From assembly GCA_030762895.1 (NCBI GenBank), contig CM061063.1, forward strand, positions 78,179,836-78,243,835: 64,000 bases of DNA, read 5' to 3'. This stretch comes from Sophora flavescens (lineage: Eukaryota > Streptophyta > Magnoliopsida > Fabales > Fabaceae). The translations under genes and the position numbers were made by a program. Position 1 is the stretch's first letter. Each line of letters starts with the position of its first letter. Under the pieces are notes generated by a model. It did not search any database, was not told the origin of the DNA, and was given only the letters and a program-made list of their open reading frames with translations. This document shows, one piece after another, positions 32,810 through 44,783 of this stretch.

Positions 32810-33054
32810 TCATTTTATTATAATCCAATAGAAGTCAGAAGAATTCTATAATGAATTGATGTAGGATATTAGATTACAATAAAATAAAGGGTGACACACA
32901 CACATGCTTATACAATGAGAGCGATGTTTTATTGTAAGATGTGAGATGAGCAAATTTGGGTCATTAAACCATATACGAATGATCAACATTAGAAGTTAAT
33001 TAATGGTCATGTGATCACTTAAAAAGTTACACAACTTTATGTTCCAATCTTGAC

Positions 33055-33545
33055 TAGGGGTGTTCACGGATAGGATTGGATCGGTTTGAGTTAAAAAGTT
33101 ATCAGATCCGATGGTAAAAACAACGCGCAGTTTGAAATGGATCGGTTTGCTTCCTCAAAAAATCTGATCCAATCCAATCAAATGCGGTTTGGATTAATTT
33201 GGATAATTCGGTTTTTTATACTTTATTTTTTTTATGTCAAGTATCATTTTTACTTATATTTAATAGTAGACAAAGATAATCTTCATTTAATTGAGCTAGT
33301 TTATAGTGTTCAATACGTATTTTAACATCTCTTTATATTAGAATAGTAGAACCTTTATGAAAGACAACAATTATTTGTTCCTTATTAACCATTATTTGAT
33401 TTATTGACGAGTGGGAAAATTCTAGAGAATTCTTGACAAAATTTTAATTTGAAAGTTTGAGAAAAAATAATTATTGATTTTTTTAACACGTTCTTTTATG
33501 TTAAATATTCGTTTATGTTAATTCTCTATATCTACTCTCAATATT
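33055..33545. other. AT-rich DNA with a MITE-like start
   Basis: 'aggggtgttcacggat' and 'attggatcggttt' phrases (33057-33190) belong to a common plant noncoding repeat type. The rest up to the Ogre LTR remnant has no gene. Confidence 0.4.
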
Positions 33546-34348
33546 GTGAGAGTTTCACACTCAATTACTTAGATACGAGATAGTTATGCGGACGCATTTG
33601 TCATGCTCTATCTCGTTTAGGAGTCCTCGATAAAACAAAAAAAAAAGAAATATATATATATAAAAAACCTTTTTTATTTTTTTTAAAAAAAACTTTTCAT
33701 AAAAAAATAAAAACAACCAACGAATGAAATATTTTCTACAAGAACTACGTGACTTTGAGTTTCCCATCGCAGTAGGGAATACGTAGGAGCGGGATTAATC
33801 ATCCCGTCAAGCCAAAATTAATTTTTCCTTTATTTTTGTGTTCTCTTTAATTTGTTAATGTAGATAATTATTTAATAATTTATTAATGTTTTTTGGTTGC
33901 TCTATGACAAGTGTCATGCTCAATCCCCTAGCTTTGAGGTTGCCCTATGGACTTGTGTGTCACGCTCAACCTCATTTAGGATTTATCAATAATATTTTTT
34001 TTAAAAAAAATTTAAAATGCAAAAAACCAATAAAGAAACATAAATAAATAAATATTAATAAATAAATAAATAAACAAATAAATTCTTCCTTGTAAATATT
34101 TTTGGGGTAAAAAAATAAATAATTTAATTTCGCGCAATTTATTCAAGGTACCATTCGTAGAATGGGCGATGTAGGGGGCTTAACACCTTCTCTACTCGTA
34201 ACCGACTCTCGAGCTCAACTTGGTTCCAAAGACCATTTTTAAAGGTTTTACAATTTTTCCCAAATTAAATAAAATTGGTGGCGACTCTACATTTTTCTTA
34301 AAATCTCTTTTTTTATCGTCGTCCTCGTCGTAATTTTTGGTTGCGACA
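33546..34348 (+). repeat. 5' LTR remnant of the Ogre element
   Basis: Matches the last ~780 bp of the 3' LTR (54775-55556) from 'agagtttcacactcaatt' to the CA end, just before the PBS. The first ~1.25 kb of the LTR is missing, so the left end of the element has been deleted. Confidence 0.88.
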
Positions 34349-34350
34349 GA

Positions 34351-34367
34351 TGGCGACTCCACTGGGG
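34351..34367 (+). other. Primer-binding site of the Ogre element
   Basis: 'tggcgactccactgggg' is complementary to the 3' end of plant tRNA-Arg plus CCA, the primer used by Ogre elements. It lies 2 bp after the LTR. Confidence 0.85.
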
Positions 34368-35171
34368 ACTTTTCGAGAGTCAAGCCTAAGTAATGAGTTG
34401 TGCATTTCGGTATTTATTGTTTACCCCTTTTTATTGTTTTCTTTATTTTTTGTATATATTTGACTTCTTTTTGCTTTAATAATTATTTTTACATTAGGAT
34501 AGAAGACCATGATATTTTTATTTTTATTTTGTTTGCTTGTCTTACAGGTTCAAGTAGTTCTATATTAGGATTGTACAGGTTTGTATGCCTCCAGCACACA
34601 CAACACCGACACTCATTCTCACACACTTTCAACTTTATACCCGAATTTGTGGGACCTTAAGGATTAGGTGGTGACTCAGCATTGTCATTGAAGGCCTAGT
34701 GCCTCTCTGATATTTGTTGACTCACCACTCGGATTGTTACTAGTGTCATGGACTAGTCATCCTGGAGGGTTTATCCCTACTTGTGATTAGGTTCATGAAC
34801 TAGGTTCTTGACAAGGGCAATCTGGGTACCACGACCTTTAGAAGTCTAGACACATCCTAAAGTTTATACTCCTAAATTGACTTAGTGGCCACTCGACTTA
34901 GAAGTTGTCATCATAGGTACCCTTGATTAGGCCCTGGCTCGTAAGACAATTGGAGGTGTACCATATCTCCCTTGTGTTTTTCTATCCATTTACTTATTTA
35001 TTTATTTTTACTTCATTTCCCTTTGTGTTTTAACAAATGAATAATAAATAAATAAAATACATATTATATATATATATATATATTGTTTTGTTTTTGGTAA
35101 AATAATATATGTTTTCTTAGGTGATTCTCTTTTGTGGAGGAAAGACACTATCTGTGTAGCAAGGAACGGAA
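34368..35171 (+). other. Ogre untranslated leader
   Basis: Long noncoding leader between the PBS and ORF1, with a short TA-repeat near 35067-35083. Short open frames here do not resemble proteins. Confidence 0.7.
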
Positions 35172-37159
35172 ATGTCTAACTCTAGTAATGCAATTGGCCT
35201 AAAGAAGAATATTAGAATTGACGTGAAAATCAATGATGTGAAGACTTTAATGGAAATCAGTCGCTTGATGCCAAAAGAAGTCTGTTCAGAGTTTGCGAGC
35301 AAGTATGGGAAGATTTTGGACTTATTACACATACATGTAGATGCTTTGGGCTTGAGTGCTTTGGCCCAATATTGGAACCCGAATTTGAGGTGTTTCGAGT
35401 TGCCAAATTTGGATATGACACCGACTATAGAAGAATATGCTTACATGCTACGGATGCCTATTCCAAGGGAGTTTCGCGTTTATTTCTATTATGGTCAGCA
35501 CGTTAGTGATGGGAAGGTAGCAGAGTTGTTGGGGGTTCTACTGAAGCCGTCAGACAAAATGGAAAAAGGAGCTGTCAGAGGTCTGAGACGAAGATTCCTT
35601 GAAGTTTATCTCCAGGAACTGGAACGACAAAATAATTGGGTTATCTTTAAGCGGGTGTTAGATTTAACCACTTACGGGCTGGTGCTTTTCCCCTTTATAC
35701 CAGACATGGTGGATTACGCAGCCTTGGATGTCTACTACAAGGTCGAAAAATATACTGTGAACCCTGTCCCCACAATTTTGGCAGAAACATTCCTATCATT
35801 GCAAGTTTGCCATGAAAGTCAACAAGGCAAATTACGATGTTGTGCACAAATATTGTATGTTTGGATCGTGACTCACATGTATGCTCGAAATTATGTTAGT
35901 GGGATTGATGACCCTTTGAGGAGATTCCATCACATTCCGATAAAGCCGCACAAACCCAACGAATGGAGACAAGAATTTGATGAGGTTGATTCGAAAGCTT
36001 TTTGCTGGATGTGTCCTTGGTATAAAGGAAATACAGTCATCTTCAGTTGTGGGAATTTCTCAAATATTCCTTTGATGGGACCAAGGGGTTGCGTGTCTTA
36101 TTCTCCGGCACTTGTGATTCAACAATTGAAATGGACTCAACAGGAACCACTTGAAGAAGTGTTAGGTGGAATTTCGTTCTTATATCAAGAATGCGAGGTT
36201 GTCAAGAATACAACAATAGCTGTTAGATCCGCCTGGAGCAACATCCGGGTACTGGGATCCAATGAGTTGGGAAGACAAATTATTTCTCGTACTAAAAACT
36301 ACGAGGCATGGAGGAAAGCAAGGAGAGACAACCTTGTTATTTCGAAACCAATCCTGCATAAAGATGAAAATCCGCAAATGGAAGCATAAATGTTAAAGAA
36401 GATCGAGATTATGATGGCCCAGATGGGAGTGCTAGAGGAAAAGAATGAAACAGATCAAATCACCATCGTCACGCTCCAACACCAAATCCAGAAGTTAAAC
36501 ATGAGGATAGAACACTTGAAAGATGAATGTGCCGATGCATATGAAGCCGCAGCTCCAGCAAAGAGAGCAAGGAAGGGGAATATGAAAGAGTCGGAAGTTC
36601 GAGGATTACTAGCAAGGATAGAAGATAAAAAAAAGCGTTGGCACAAATCTTCAAAGAAAAATAAGACTTGGGGGCAAAAGTCGAAGTGCACGTTCAGACA
36701 ATCCGGATGTTGGAGGAAAGCATAGGATCTCTACAAGAAGCCTTAACTCATGATGAGCGCTACTCTGATGAAGGTTGGAATGCAGCTGCAACTATATGCG
36801 AATCATTGGAAAAATCACGAGAGAAAGAGCAACAGTTATGGATGAGGGTCCGGATGTTCGAAAGGGAGAAAAAACAGTATGAGGATGAGATCAGACAACA
36901 GGAAGAATGGCTAGAGAACTGAGAATCCGTGGCAAAAGATTTGAAGGCTGACAGAGATGCTTGGAAGAAAAGATATGAACACCTCTCAGGAAGTTTACAA
37001 TACCATACCTATCAGTTTGTGGGTCACCTCGAGGAAGCACTAGTCCAAACTCGAATGAATGACGGATTTACAATACCTCCAAAAATAGCTCGCTTCATGA
37101 AGTACTGTAGGGGTCTTGCTAGCGGATTCAAAAGGAAGACTTTAAAACTTTTGATGTAA
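35172..37159 (+). pseudogene. Ogre ORF1 (plant-mobile-domain-like protein)
   Basis: The first frame is open for 405 codons (35172-36389): an N-terminal region, 'YWNPNLRCFELPNLDMTPTI' and 'EYAYMLRMPIP', then 'RTKNYEAWRKAR' near the end. This is the ORF1 found upstream of gag in Ogre elements, related to the plant mobile domain; its role is unknown. After an in-frame TAA (36387) the same frame continues 'MLKKIEIMMAQMG' as a coiled coil, shifts near 36660 to 36668-36922 ('RMLEESIGSLQEAL'), meets a TGA, and ends at 37159. The intact protein would be ~660 residues with a C-terminal coiled coil. It is now broken in three places. Confidence 0.8.
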
Positions 37160-37397
37160 TTTTGTTAGATGGGAGACATTGTATTTTCTCTTCAAAGAAA
37201 TAAAAGCCATTTTTTAGGGTTACATCCATCAATGTATTCCGCTCTATCTTATGGTGTGTTACAAGTAGGCCTGTATGATTGCATTGCTAGTGAATGATGC
37301 TGTCTATTGAGGGACATATGTTCCCATGGATTTGTCATCAACCACGCATTAACCTAAGGGGGATGTGCCCCTAGAGTTATGCGTCGGGGTGAAGTTG

Positions 37398-38764
37398 TGA
37401 TAAGCCTCTGGCTCATCTAGTTTTATGGCTAGTATGACCAGGGTTTTGTGCAAATTATATCCTATTTTCACCCAAATTAGATCAGATTGTTCTCAAGCAA
37501 GGTTTTGAGTCTCTAGAGTAGTTTTAGGTTAAATTATCCAGATTTGAGTTAAATAATGCGCTTATAGTTATTTCTTTGTTTTCAGGTTAAGTGAAAGTCA
37601 AGAGAATAAGGAAACAGGGGATTCGCCTCGCGAACCTCTATTCACCTCGCGACCCCGAAGCTGACTGTTCCAAGAAAATTCTAGGTCTCTGGTTCGCCCC
37701 GCGAAGAAGGTCTCGCCCCGCGAGTCTTGCAACCCTGAAAAGTCAGAGACGATCACGGCTTGCCCGTGTTGAAGGTCACGGCTGTGGCAGTTTTGAAGTT
37801 GAAGAGTCTCGCCTCGCGAGCATACCTTCGCCTCGCGAGCCTGGAAGTCAGAAAGCATCACGGTTGGCCCCTGATTCTCTTAACGGCCGTAATAAGAAGA
37901 CTCTTCAGATTCTCGCCTCGCGAAGGTGTGTTCGCCTCGCGAGAATACCAAAGGTTGCAAACTGTTCACAATATTCTCCTCGCAAATTAGAGCTCGCCTC
38001 GCGAGTGGGCTTAATTTCTGACTTGTATAAATTGATGTTCTGAACAGTTTAGAAGGACTTTTTGTTTTCTCCATTTTTTTCTGTTTACATTTCTTTTCTG
38101 TGTGTTTTCGTTTTTACATGGAGAACTAAGTTCCTAGGATTGATCTATTGTAATTGATTTCCATTATACTTGAGGTTTTGTGATTCCTATTTTATTTGTT
38201 TTTTCCCTTTTCAATACTATGTTATGCATTTCTGTTTGTTTAATTCAGAAGTGTATAGTATTGTATTGATTCGTTTCAGTGATGTATGTTCCTATAATCA
38301 ATCGCATTTGTTTAATTCGCGTGTGTTCATTCATGTTCGTTTAGTTCATGAGGGCTTAACCCCGTTTGTTTAATTCGGGAATAGGAATATATATCGGTAG
38401 TGGCAATTTCGTTTGTTAATTGTTGCTACAACTGAAAGAGGAATAAAATCTGCTTAGGGCTGGGAATTCACATAACCGATGATAGTTGGGAAATTGAGAA
38501 CAATAGATTAATCGTCTTTAGATATTTGATAACCTTTTCAACTGCCCTGTTTTTAATTGCTCTGTTTTTCATTGTCTTATTTTCTTCGATTGCATCCAAA
38601 CCAACCCCCCACCCCCCCCCCCCCCCCCCCAAAAAAAACTGATTTTTGTAAAAAAATAACACTTTAAGAGTCCTTGAGAAACGACATCCAAGTTGTCGCC
38701 CTAAACTACATTTTTAAAACCCGCTCGTCCTTTTTGGCGCGTGTGTGCATGACAAATGTGACCA
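37398..38764 (+). repeat. 5' LTR of the Athila-type element
   Basis: 1367 bp, TGATAAGCC...GACCA. Contains ten copies of a 'tcgcctcgcga' motif (37620-38012) and a long C run near 38600-38630. Roughly 20 substitutions from the 3' LTR by eye, many at CpG. Confidence 0.9.
37620..38012 (+). repeat. Cluster of CpG-rich 'tcgcctcgcga' motifs, 5' LTR
   Basis: Ten near-palindromic units, many arranged as spaced pairs, in otherwise AT-rich LTR. The Ser/Arg/Leu-rich open frame through them (37591-38043) is a by-product of the motif. Confidence 0.85.
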
Positions 38765-38768
38765 AAAA

Positions 38769-38787
38769 TTGGCGCCGTTGCGGGGAC
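38769..38787 (+). other. Primer-binding site of the Athila-type element
   Basis: 'ttggcgccgttgcgggga', close to the complement of the tRNA-Asp 3' end used by Athila elements (one base shorter in the C run), 4 bp after the LTR. Confidence 0.8.
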
Positions 38788-38992
38788 TCTTGTTTTGTTA
38801 TTTTGGCTTTTTATTTTCTGTTTTTCTCTTTTATTTTTGTTTTTTGTTTTGAATTAGTCTGGCTACTAGATCTAACTGCCTTGAACTGTGTGAATTTGAT
38901 CCTGAGATAGAAAGAACATTGCATACACTCCGTAGAGAATTTCGGGCTAGTTCTAGTAGTGATTCTAATTCCAAGTCTGCTTTTTGAAAACA

Positions 38993-41341
38993 TGGGAGAC
39001 CAAAGGACATTGAGGCAGCTTGCTGCCCCCGATGTGAGTTACAATGGTTTGTGCATTGCTTATCCCGGTGCCGACACTCCTTTTGAATTAAAATCTGGGC
39101 TAATCCATTTGTTGCCAAGATTTAATGGTCTTGCAGTGTAAAGATCCACACAAGCATCTCAAGGAATTCCGGGTTGTCCGCTCCACAACTTTGAGGCCAA
39201 AAGGAGTAATCCGAGGATCATATCAAGTTGAAAGCTTTTCCGTTCTCACCCCGGGAGCTGCAAAAGATTGGCTATTATACCTTGAGCCGAACTCCATTAC
39301 CACATGGAACGACTTGAAGAAGCTCTTCCTAGAGAAATATTTTCCGCCTCCGAGCCGCTTCAATAAGGAAGGAGATATGTGGCATCGAGGCAAGGAAATG
39401 AGTCGCTAGTCTGAATATTGGGAGAGGTTCAAGCGGTTGACATCCGGTTGCCCCCAAAGATCGATTTACGAACAGCTCCTCATCCAAGATTACTTTTATG
39501 AAGGGCTACCTGTCGATGGATAGGAATATTTTGGATGCCGCTAGTGGGGAGCGCCGATTGACAAGACTCACTGCCGCCAAGCTACTCATTGAAAATATGT
39601 CACTAAATTCCCAGCAGTTTACTACCAGAAGAAATTCGGTTGAGACAAGAGGAGTGCATGAGGTCCACAGTTCTACTTCCAGCCATGACCGTGATGACAG
39701 AATTGATAGGCTCACTTCTTTGGTAGAGAAATTGGCAATGGATAGGGTTCAACCTGCGGTGTTGTGTGGCATGTGCAGTTCTCCTGAGCACCCATATGAG
39801 GCATGCCCCATTCTGCAAGGAGGATCATTTACTGAATCACCTCAAGCCTTTGCAGTCCATCCGTATAATCAAGGCAATAACCAGAACAGGTACATCACTC
39901 CATACCTCTCAACAAATAGGTACCATCCCAGTGGAGTAATCATCCTAATTTGCGGTATGGGAACTCATCCCAAAGAACAACCGATGGCACCTCGGAATCC
40001 TCCGGTGACCACTTCGCATCTTCCCGGACCATCAATGGAAGACATGTTCAAGCAAATGACTTCACAATTGACTTCACAGATGAATGCACAAATGACTACA
40101 CTTTTCCAAAGCAAATGGGACAGTTCGCAGCACGATTCCAGGCCTCACAGGCACAATATCAGCAGCAAACAAGTGCTAGCATTCAAGATTTGAGGACACA
40201 GATTGGACAGATGGCCACAGACATAAATAACATTAAGCAAGCTCAAAGAACAACCCAGCTGCCAGCGCAACCAGTGATAAATCCTAATGCCTCCAACCCT
40301 AATGTAAGTGCCATATCTCTGAGATCCGGAAAAGTTGTTGAGGCCACTTCTGAAAAAGATGAAGCAACTGTTGAGGTAACTCCTGAGCCTATTGTTGAGG
40401 TTGAAGTTGAGAAGGTATACAGACCACCAATCCCATTCCCACACAGATTACAGAAAAATAGGAAGAGTGGTGGTGAAGACAAGGAGAAGGAAATTCTTGA
40501 TGTTTTAAGAAAGGTAGGTGTTAATATTCCACTGTTGGATGTGATCAAGCAAGTTCCCAAGTATGCCAAATTCCTGAAGGATCTATACACCAACAAGAGG
40601 AAGATGAAGAATAATGAGAAGGTTGATTTGGGAAGAAATATTTCAGCTCTTATCAAGTCTAGGCCTGCACCAGAAAGAGTTGCTGTTATAGCCCCTACTC
40701 AGGCATTACCACAGAAGTGCAAGGATCCAGACGTATTTACTATTCCATGCACTATTGGGGACAGGAAGTTTGAAAATTGCATGCTGGATTTGGAAGCCTC
40801 TATCAATGTCATGCCTACCTCCATCTTTAACAACCTTGATCTTGGTCCCTTGAAGTATACAGGTCTCACCATTCAGTTGGCCAACAGGACCAGTGCCCGC
40901 CCCATGGGAATGGTAGAAGACGTGCTAGTGCAAGTTGATGATTTGATCTTCCCAGCTGACTTCTACATCCTGGACATGGCAGGAGAGACACATTCCAGTA
41001 AATCACCAATCATCCTGGGACGACCATTCATGAAGACAGCTAAGACTAACATTGATGTTGATGATGGGACCATGTCTATGAAGTTTGGGGATATAGTTGC
41101 AAAGTTTAACATCTTTGATGCTATGAAGCATCCAGTGGAAGAGCACTCCGTTTTCCACATAGAGCCGCTTTCTGAGACTATTGAGGACACCCATGAGGAC
41201 TTGTTTTCTAATTTTCCATTTATTCTTGGCTTTGATGATATTTCTGCATGTCCAGATTGTACTAACGCTAACCATTGTGTGGTTTGTGCTGAGATTGCTA
41301 CATGTTTAGCAGGTGATAAATTTGTCGTCGCAAGTGGGTGA
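38993..41341 (+). pseudogene. Athila-type gag-protease
   Basis: Gag starts at MGDQRTLRQLAAPD (38993). A shift near 39125 leads to 'DPHKHLKEFRVVRSTTLRP' and 'AAKDWLLYLEPNSITTWNDL', interrupted by TAG near 39407 and others. A second part (39498-40193) holds 'CGMCSSPEHPYEACP', a zinc-knuckle-like motif. From about 40140 the 39950-41341 frame is the real one: a Gln-rich linker, then protease with 'MLDLEASINVMPTSIFNN' (active-site DLGAS reads DLEAS) and 'SPIILGRPFMKTAKTNIDVD'. Past the stop the sequence drifts into the 3' region without RT. Confidence 0.85.
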
Positions 41342-43189
41342 GAAACGTGCAGAAGATGAAGCAGCACCGGAGGCCCTCCCTACCTATCTGCCACTTCCCC
41401 CTGCGAAGCCACCAGAGGAAATGGATTTTGCACCATGGATAGTTCAAGGGATTGAAGCCAAATTCTATTAGGAGGACTTTGTTGATGAAGCGGTCGTCTT
41501 TGACCCAAGAGAAGGTGATGAGTCCGCCGCATTGAGCACGGTCACCCAAAGTGTCAAGTGTTTACTCATATATCAAGGCTGCAAGTTTTGGGACCATGAA
41601 ATGAACTCTACCTCTTTGGCCTTAGACTACAAGAAATGGGACCCAGGTGGCAGCTTCCGCATACACTGCACTTGATCAGGGAGTACTCTTTTCCTTTCCC
41701 TCACTCTGATTGTATAGTTCTGTTGTTCATTGGGGACAATGCATGTTTTAAGTGTGGGGGAGGGAACTAGTTGTAGTTTTGTCTTGTTTTTGATTTTCCT
41801 TTTCTTTGAATAAAGCTCCTGAATAATTTGAGAAGCTCAGGAGTTGTGTTGAGTCTAGTATTGGCAAGTTTGCTAGATTTTGATTGATTTTACACAGATT
41901 GATTGCATGTTATGTGTTGAATGTTTCCCCCTAGGTTAAAAAAAAAAATTTTTTTGATTTTTGAAAAATGATCCCCATGTGATTGAAAACTGAACTGTGA
42001 GATTTTGTTATGATGGCATGATTTATGATAAATTTGGGGTGATAGGAAGCACACACTAGGGATAGAATCTCTGTCAAACAATTTGCAAAAAAAATGTCCA
42101 GGTGAGGTTTTGAGCCTCCAACATGTTTTTGACTGTGTTAAAATCACTTTCAAGTGGCACTTTCCTGAATTTGATTGAATCTCTTTTTGGTTTGCATGAT
42201 TATGTGTTTGCTTCAGATGATTTAGGCATTTTCTTTGTAAATAGCTACTTGGCCTAAAATAACCAATTCCTGATGCATGTTCCCTAGTTAGCCCTTTTGA
42301 GCCTAATTAGCTTATTGCTTCTTGATAACCTAATGTTATAATCCCAAAAATCTGGAAAACCATGTTAACCCGATCTTAGGATTAGGAGAGCATGGAATCT
42401 TAGAATGGGTGCAAGAAACTAAAGTTTGGGGTGGCTGCAAGGTGTAATGTGTTGCTTGGGATTGAGAAAAAAATTTGTGAAAAAAAAATAGAGAAAAGAG
42501 AAATAGAAAAAAATAAAATAAAATAAAATTTAAAAAAAAAGGAAAAAAGAAAGAAAGAAAAAAAGCAAAAATTTCAAAAAGGATTTGAATAAAAAGGTTG
42601 TAGTCACCCAATGCATAAAGGAAAAGATGAATGAGAAAAGGAACTTGAGTGGAATTTCAATGGTTGAAGTGTTTCATGCTCTCTTAGTTCCTAGGGTCTT
42701 CAGCCTAGTTCCTTTGTATATCCTACCCTTAGCCAGGCCCCATTACATCCCATAAAAGACCTTTTGATGTTGCATGCATGTTTTCTGTTGGAATCTTTTG
42801 GAGATGAAAATCAAATTTATGTGTTTCTGAAAAGTGAATTGAGTGAAATGTTGATAGCCTGACAAAAACTGAGCGTTTGAGTGAACACAAATATCCCTTG
42901 TGAGGAAGGCAGTTGTTTGATTTTGGTGATCTCCCTTTTGTGTGTAACTTAGATCCCCTGCTTAGATTGATGATTGTTTGAATAATGAAACTCTCAATTG
43001 TTTAGAATGAATGATTGTGGGGATTGCTTTGCTGTAAAAGGGGGGAACTTTGAAGAAAACTGTTTTGATATATTGCTTGAATTCTGTGTAAGGTTGATTG
43101 AATCTTTTAAGCTTGCCAGGTTTTGAGTCTTTTTGATTTTTGAGTTTTAGTTTGCTTGGGGACAAGCAAAGTTTAAGTTTGGGGTATTT
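41342..43189 (+). other. 3' noncoding region of the Athila-type element
   Basis: Contains 'ggggacaatgcatgttttaa' followed by 'gtgtgggggagg' near 41730-41765, a typical Athila 3' landmark, an A-rich run (42470-42580) and the purine tract 'aagtttggggtatttt' immediately before the 3' LTR. No gene is seen. Confidence 0.7.
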
Positions 43190-44511
43190 TGATAAGCCTC
43201 TGGCTCATCTAGTTTTATGGCTAGTATGACCAGGGTTTTGTGCAAATTATATCCTATTTTCACCCAAATTAGATCAGATTGTTCTCAAGCAAGGTTTTGA
43301 GTCTCTAGAGTAGTTTTAGGTTAAATTATCCAGATTTGAGTTAAATAATGCGCTTATAGTTATTTCTTTGTTTTCAGGTTAAGTGAAAGTCAAGAGAATA
43401 AGGAAACAGGGGATTCGCCTCGCGAACCTCTATTCGCCTCGCGACCCCGAAGCTGACTGTTCCAAGAAAATTCAAGGTCTCTGGTTCGCCCCGCGAAGAA
43501 GGTCTCGCCCCGCGAGTCTTGCAACCCTGAAAAGTCAGAGACGATCACGGCTTGCCCGTGTTGAAGGTCACGGCTGTGGCAGTTTTGAAGTTGAAGAGTC
43601 TCGCCTCGCGAGCATACCTTCGCCTCGCGAGCCTGGAAGTCAGAAAGCATCACGGTTGGCCCCTGATTCTCTTAACGGCCGTAATAAGAAGACTCTTCAG
43701 ATTCTCGCCTCGCGAGAATACCAAAGGTTGCAGACTGTTCACAATATTCGCCTCGCGAATTAGAGCTCGCCTCGCGAGTGGGCTTAATTTCTGACTTGTA
43801 TAAATTGATGTTCTGAACAGTTTAGAAGGACTTTTTGTTTTCTCCATTTTTTTCTGTTTACATTTCTTTTCTGTGTGTTTTCGTTTTTACATGGAGAACT
43901 AAGTTCCTAGGATTGATCTATTGTAATTGATTTCCATTATACTTGAGGTTTTGTGATTCCTATTTTATTTGTTTTTTCCCTTTTCAATACTATGTTATGC
44001 ATTTCTGTTTGTTTAATTCAGAAGTGTATAGTATTGTATTGATTCGTTTCAGTGATGTATGTTCCTATAATCAATCGCGTTTGTTTAATTCGCGTGTGTT
44101 CATTCATGTTCGTTTAGTTCATGAGGGCTTAACCCCGTTTGTTTAATTCGGGAATAGGAATATATATCGGTAGTGGCAATTTCGTTTGTTAATTGTTGCT
44201 ACAACTAAAAGGGGAATAAAATCTGCTTAGGGCTGGGAATTCACATAACCGATGATAGTTGGGAAATTGAGAACAATAGATTAATCGTCTTTACATATTT
44301 GATAACCTTTTCAACTGCCCTGTTTTTAATTGCTCTATTTTTCATTGTCTTATTTTCTTTGATTGCATCCAAACCACCCCCCCCCAAAACTGATTTTTGT
44401 AAAAAACATAACACTTTAAGAGTCCTTGAGAGACGACATCCGAGTTGTTGCCCTAAACTACATTTTTAAAACCCGCTCGTCCTTTTTGGCGCATGCGCGA
44501 CAGCGCGACCA
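43190..44511 (+). repeat. 3' LTR of the Athila-type element
   Basis: 1322 bp. Has nine 'tcgcctcgcga' motifs (43413-43780). A 19-20-bp block between two motifs present in the 5' LTR is absent, and the C run is shorter; together these account for the 45-bp difference. Confidence 0.9.
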
Positions 44512-44783
44512 AGTTGCTTGCTACAAAAAAAAAATGGTCTTTCCTTTGCAAAAGAAAGAATTCATGGTCCTTTCGAAGCATACTTTTATCTTTCTTAATA
44601 ATAAATAATAATGACAAAAAATTGTATATATATATATATATAAAAGGGGTTACTGATTAGAATAATTGACAATTTTTCGAGCAGAGCTAAAATCACGAAT
44701 CTGAGGGTTCGAGAATCATTGCGCGACCTAAGAAAGACGATACCAATCTAACCCGAGTTCACAACACAAGATCTCGGACTAGG

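Larger units (their letters stand above)
37398..44511 (+). mobile_element. Athila-type gypsy element nested in the Ogre element
   Basis: Complete insertion, 7114 bp, with a 5-bp duplication agttg at 37393-37397 and 44512-44516. 5' LTR 37398-38764, tRNA-Asp-type PBS, gag-protease 38993-41341, 3' noncoding region, 3' LTR 43190-44511. RT, RNase H and integrase are missing, so it is a non-autonomous deletion derivative. It interrupts the Ogre element between ORF1 and gag. Confidence 0.92.

Noticed and set aside
37591..38074. Arg/Ser/Leu-rich open frames on both strands, repeated at 43383-43847
   Set aside because: They lie within noncoding LTRs and are generated by the tcgcctcgcga motif repeats; a deletion in the 3' LTR does not preserve the protein.
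42336..42611. Phe/Leu-rich minus frame
   Set aside because: Translation of an A-rich run in the Athila 3' region.
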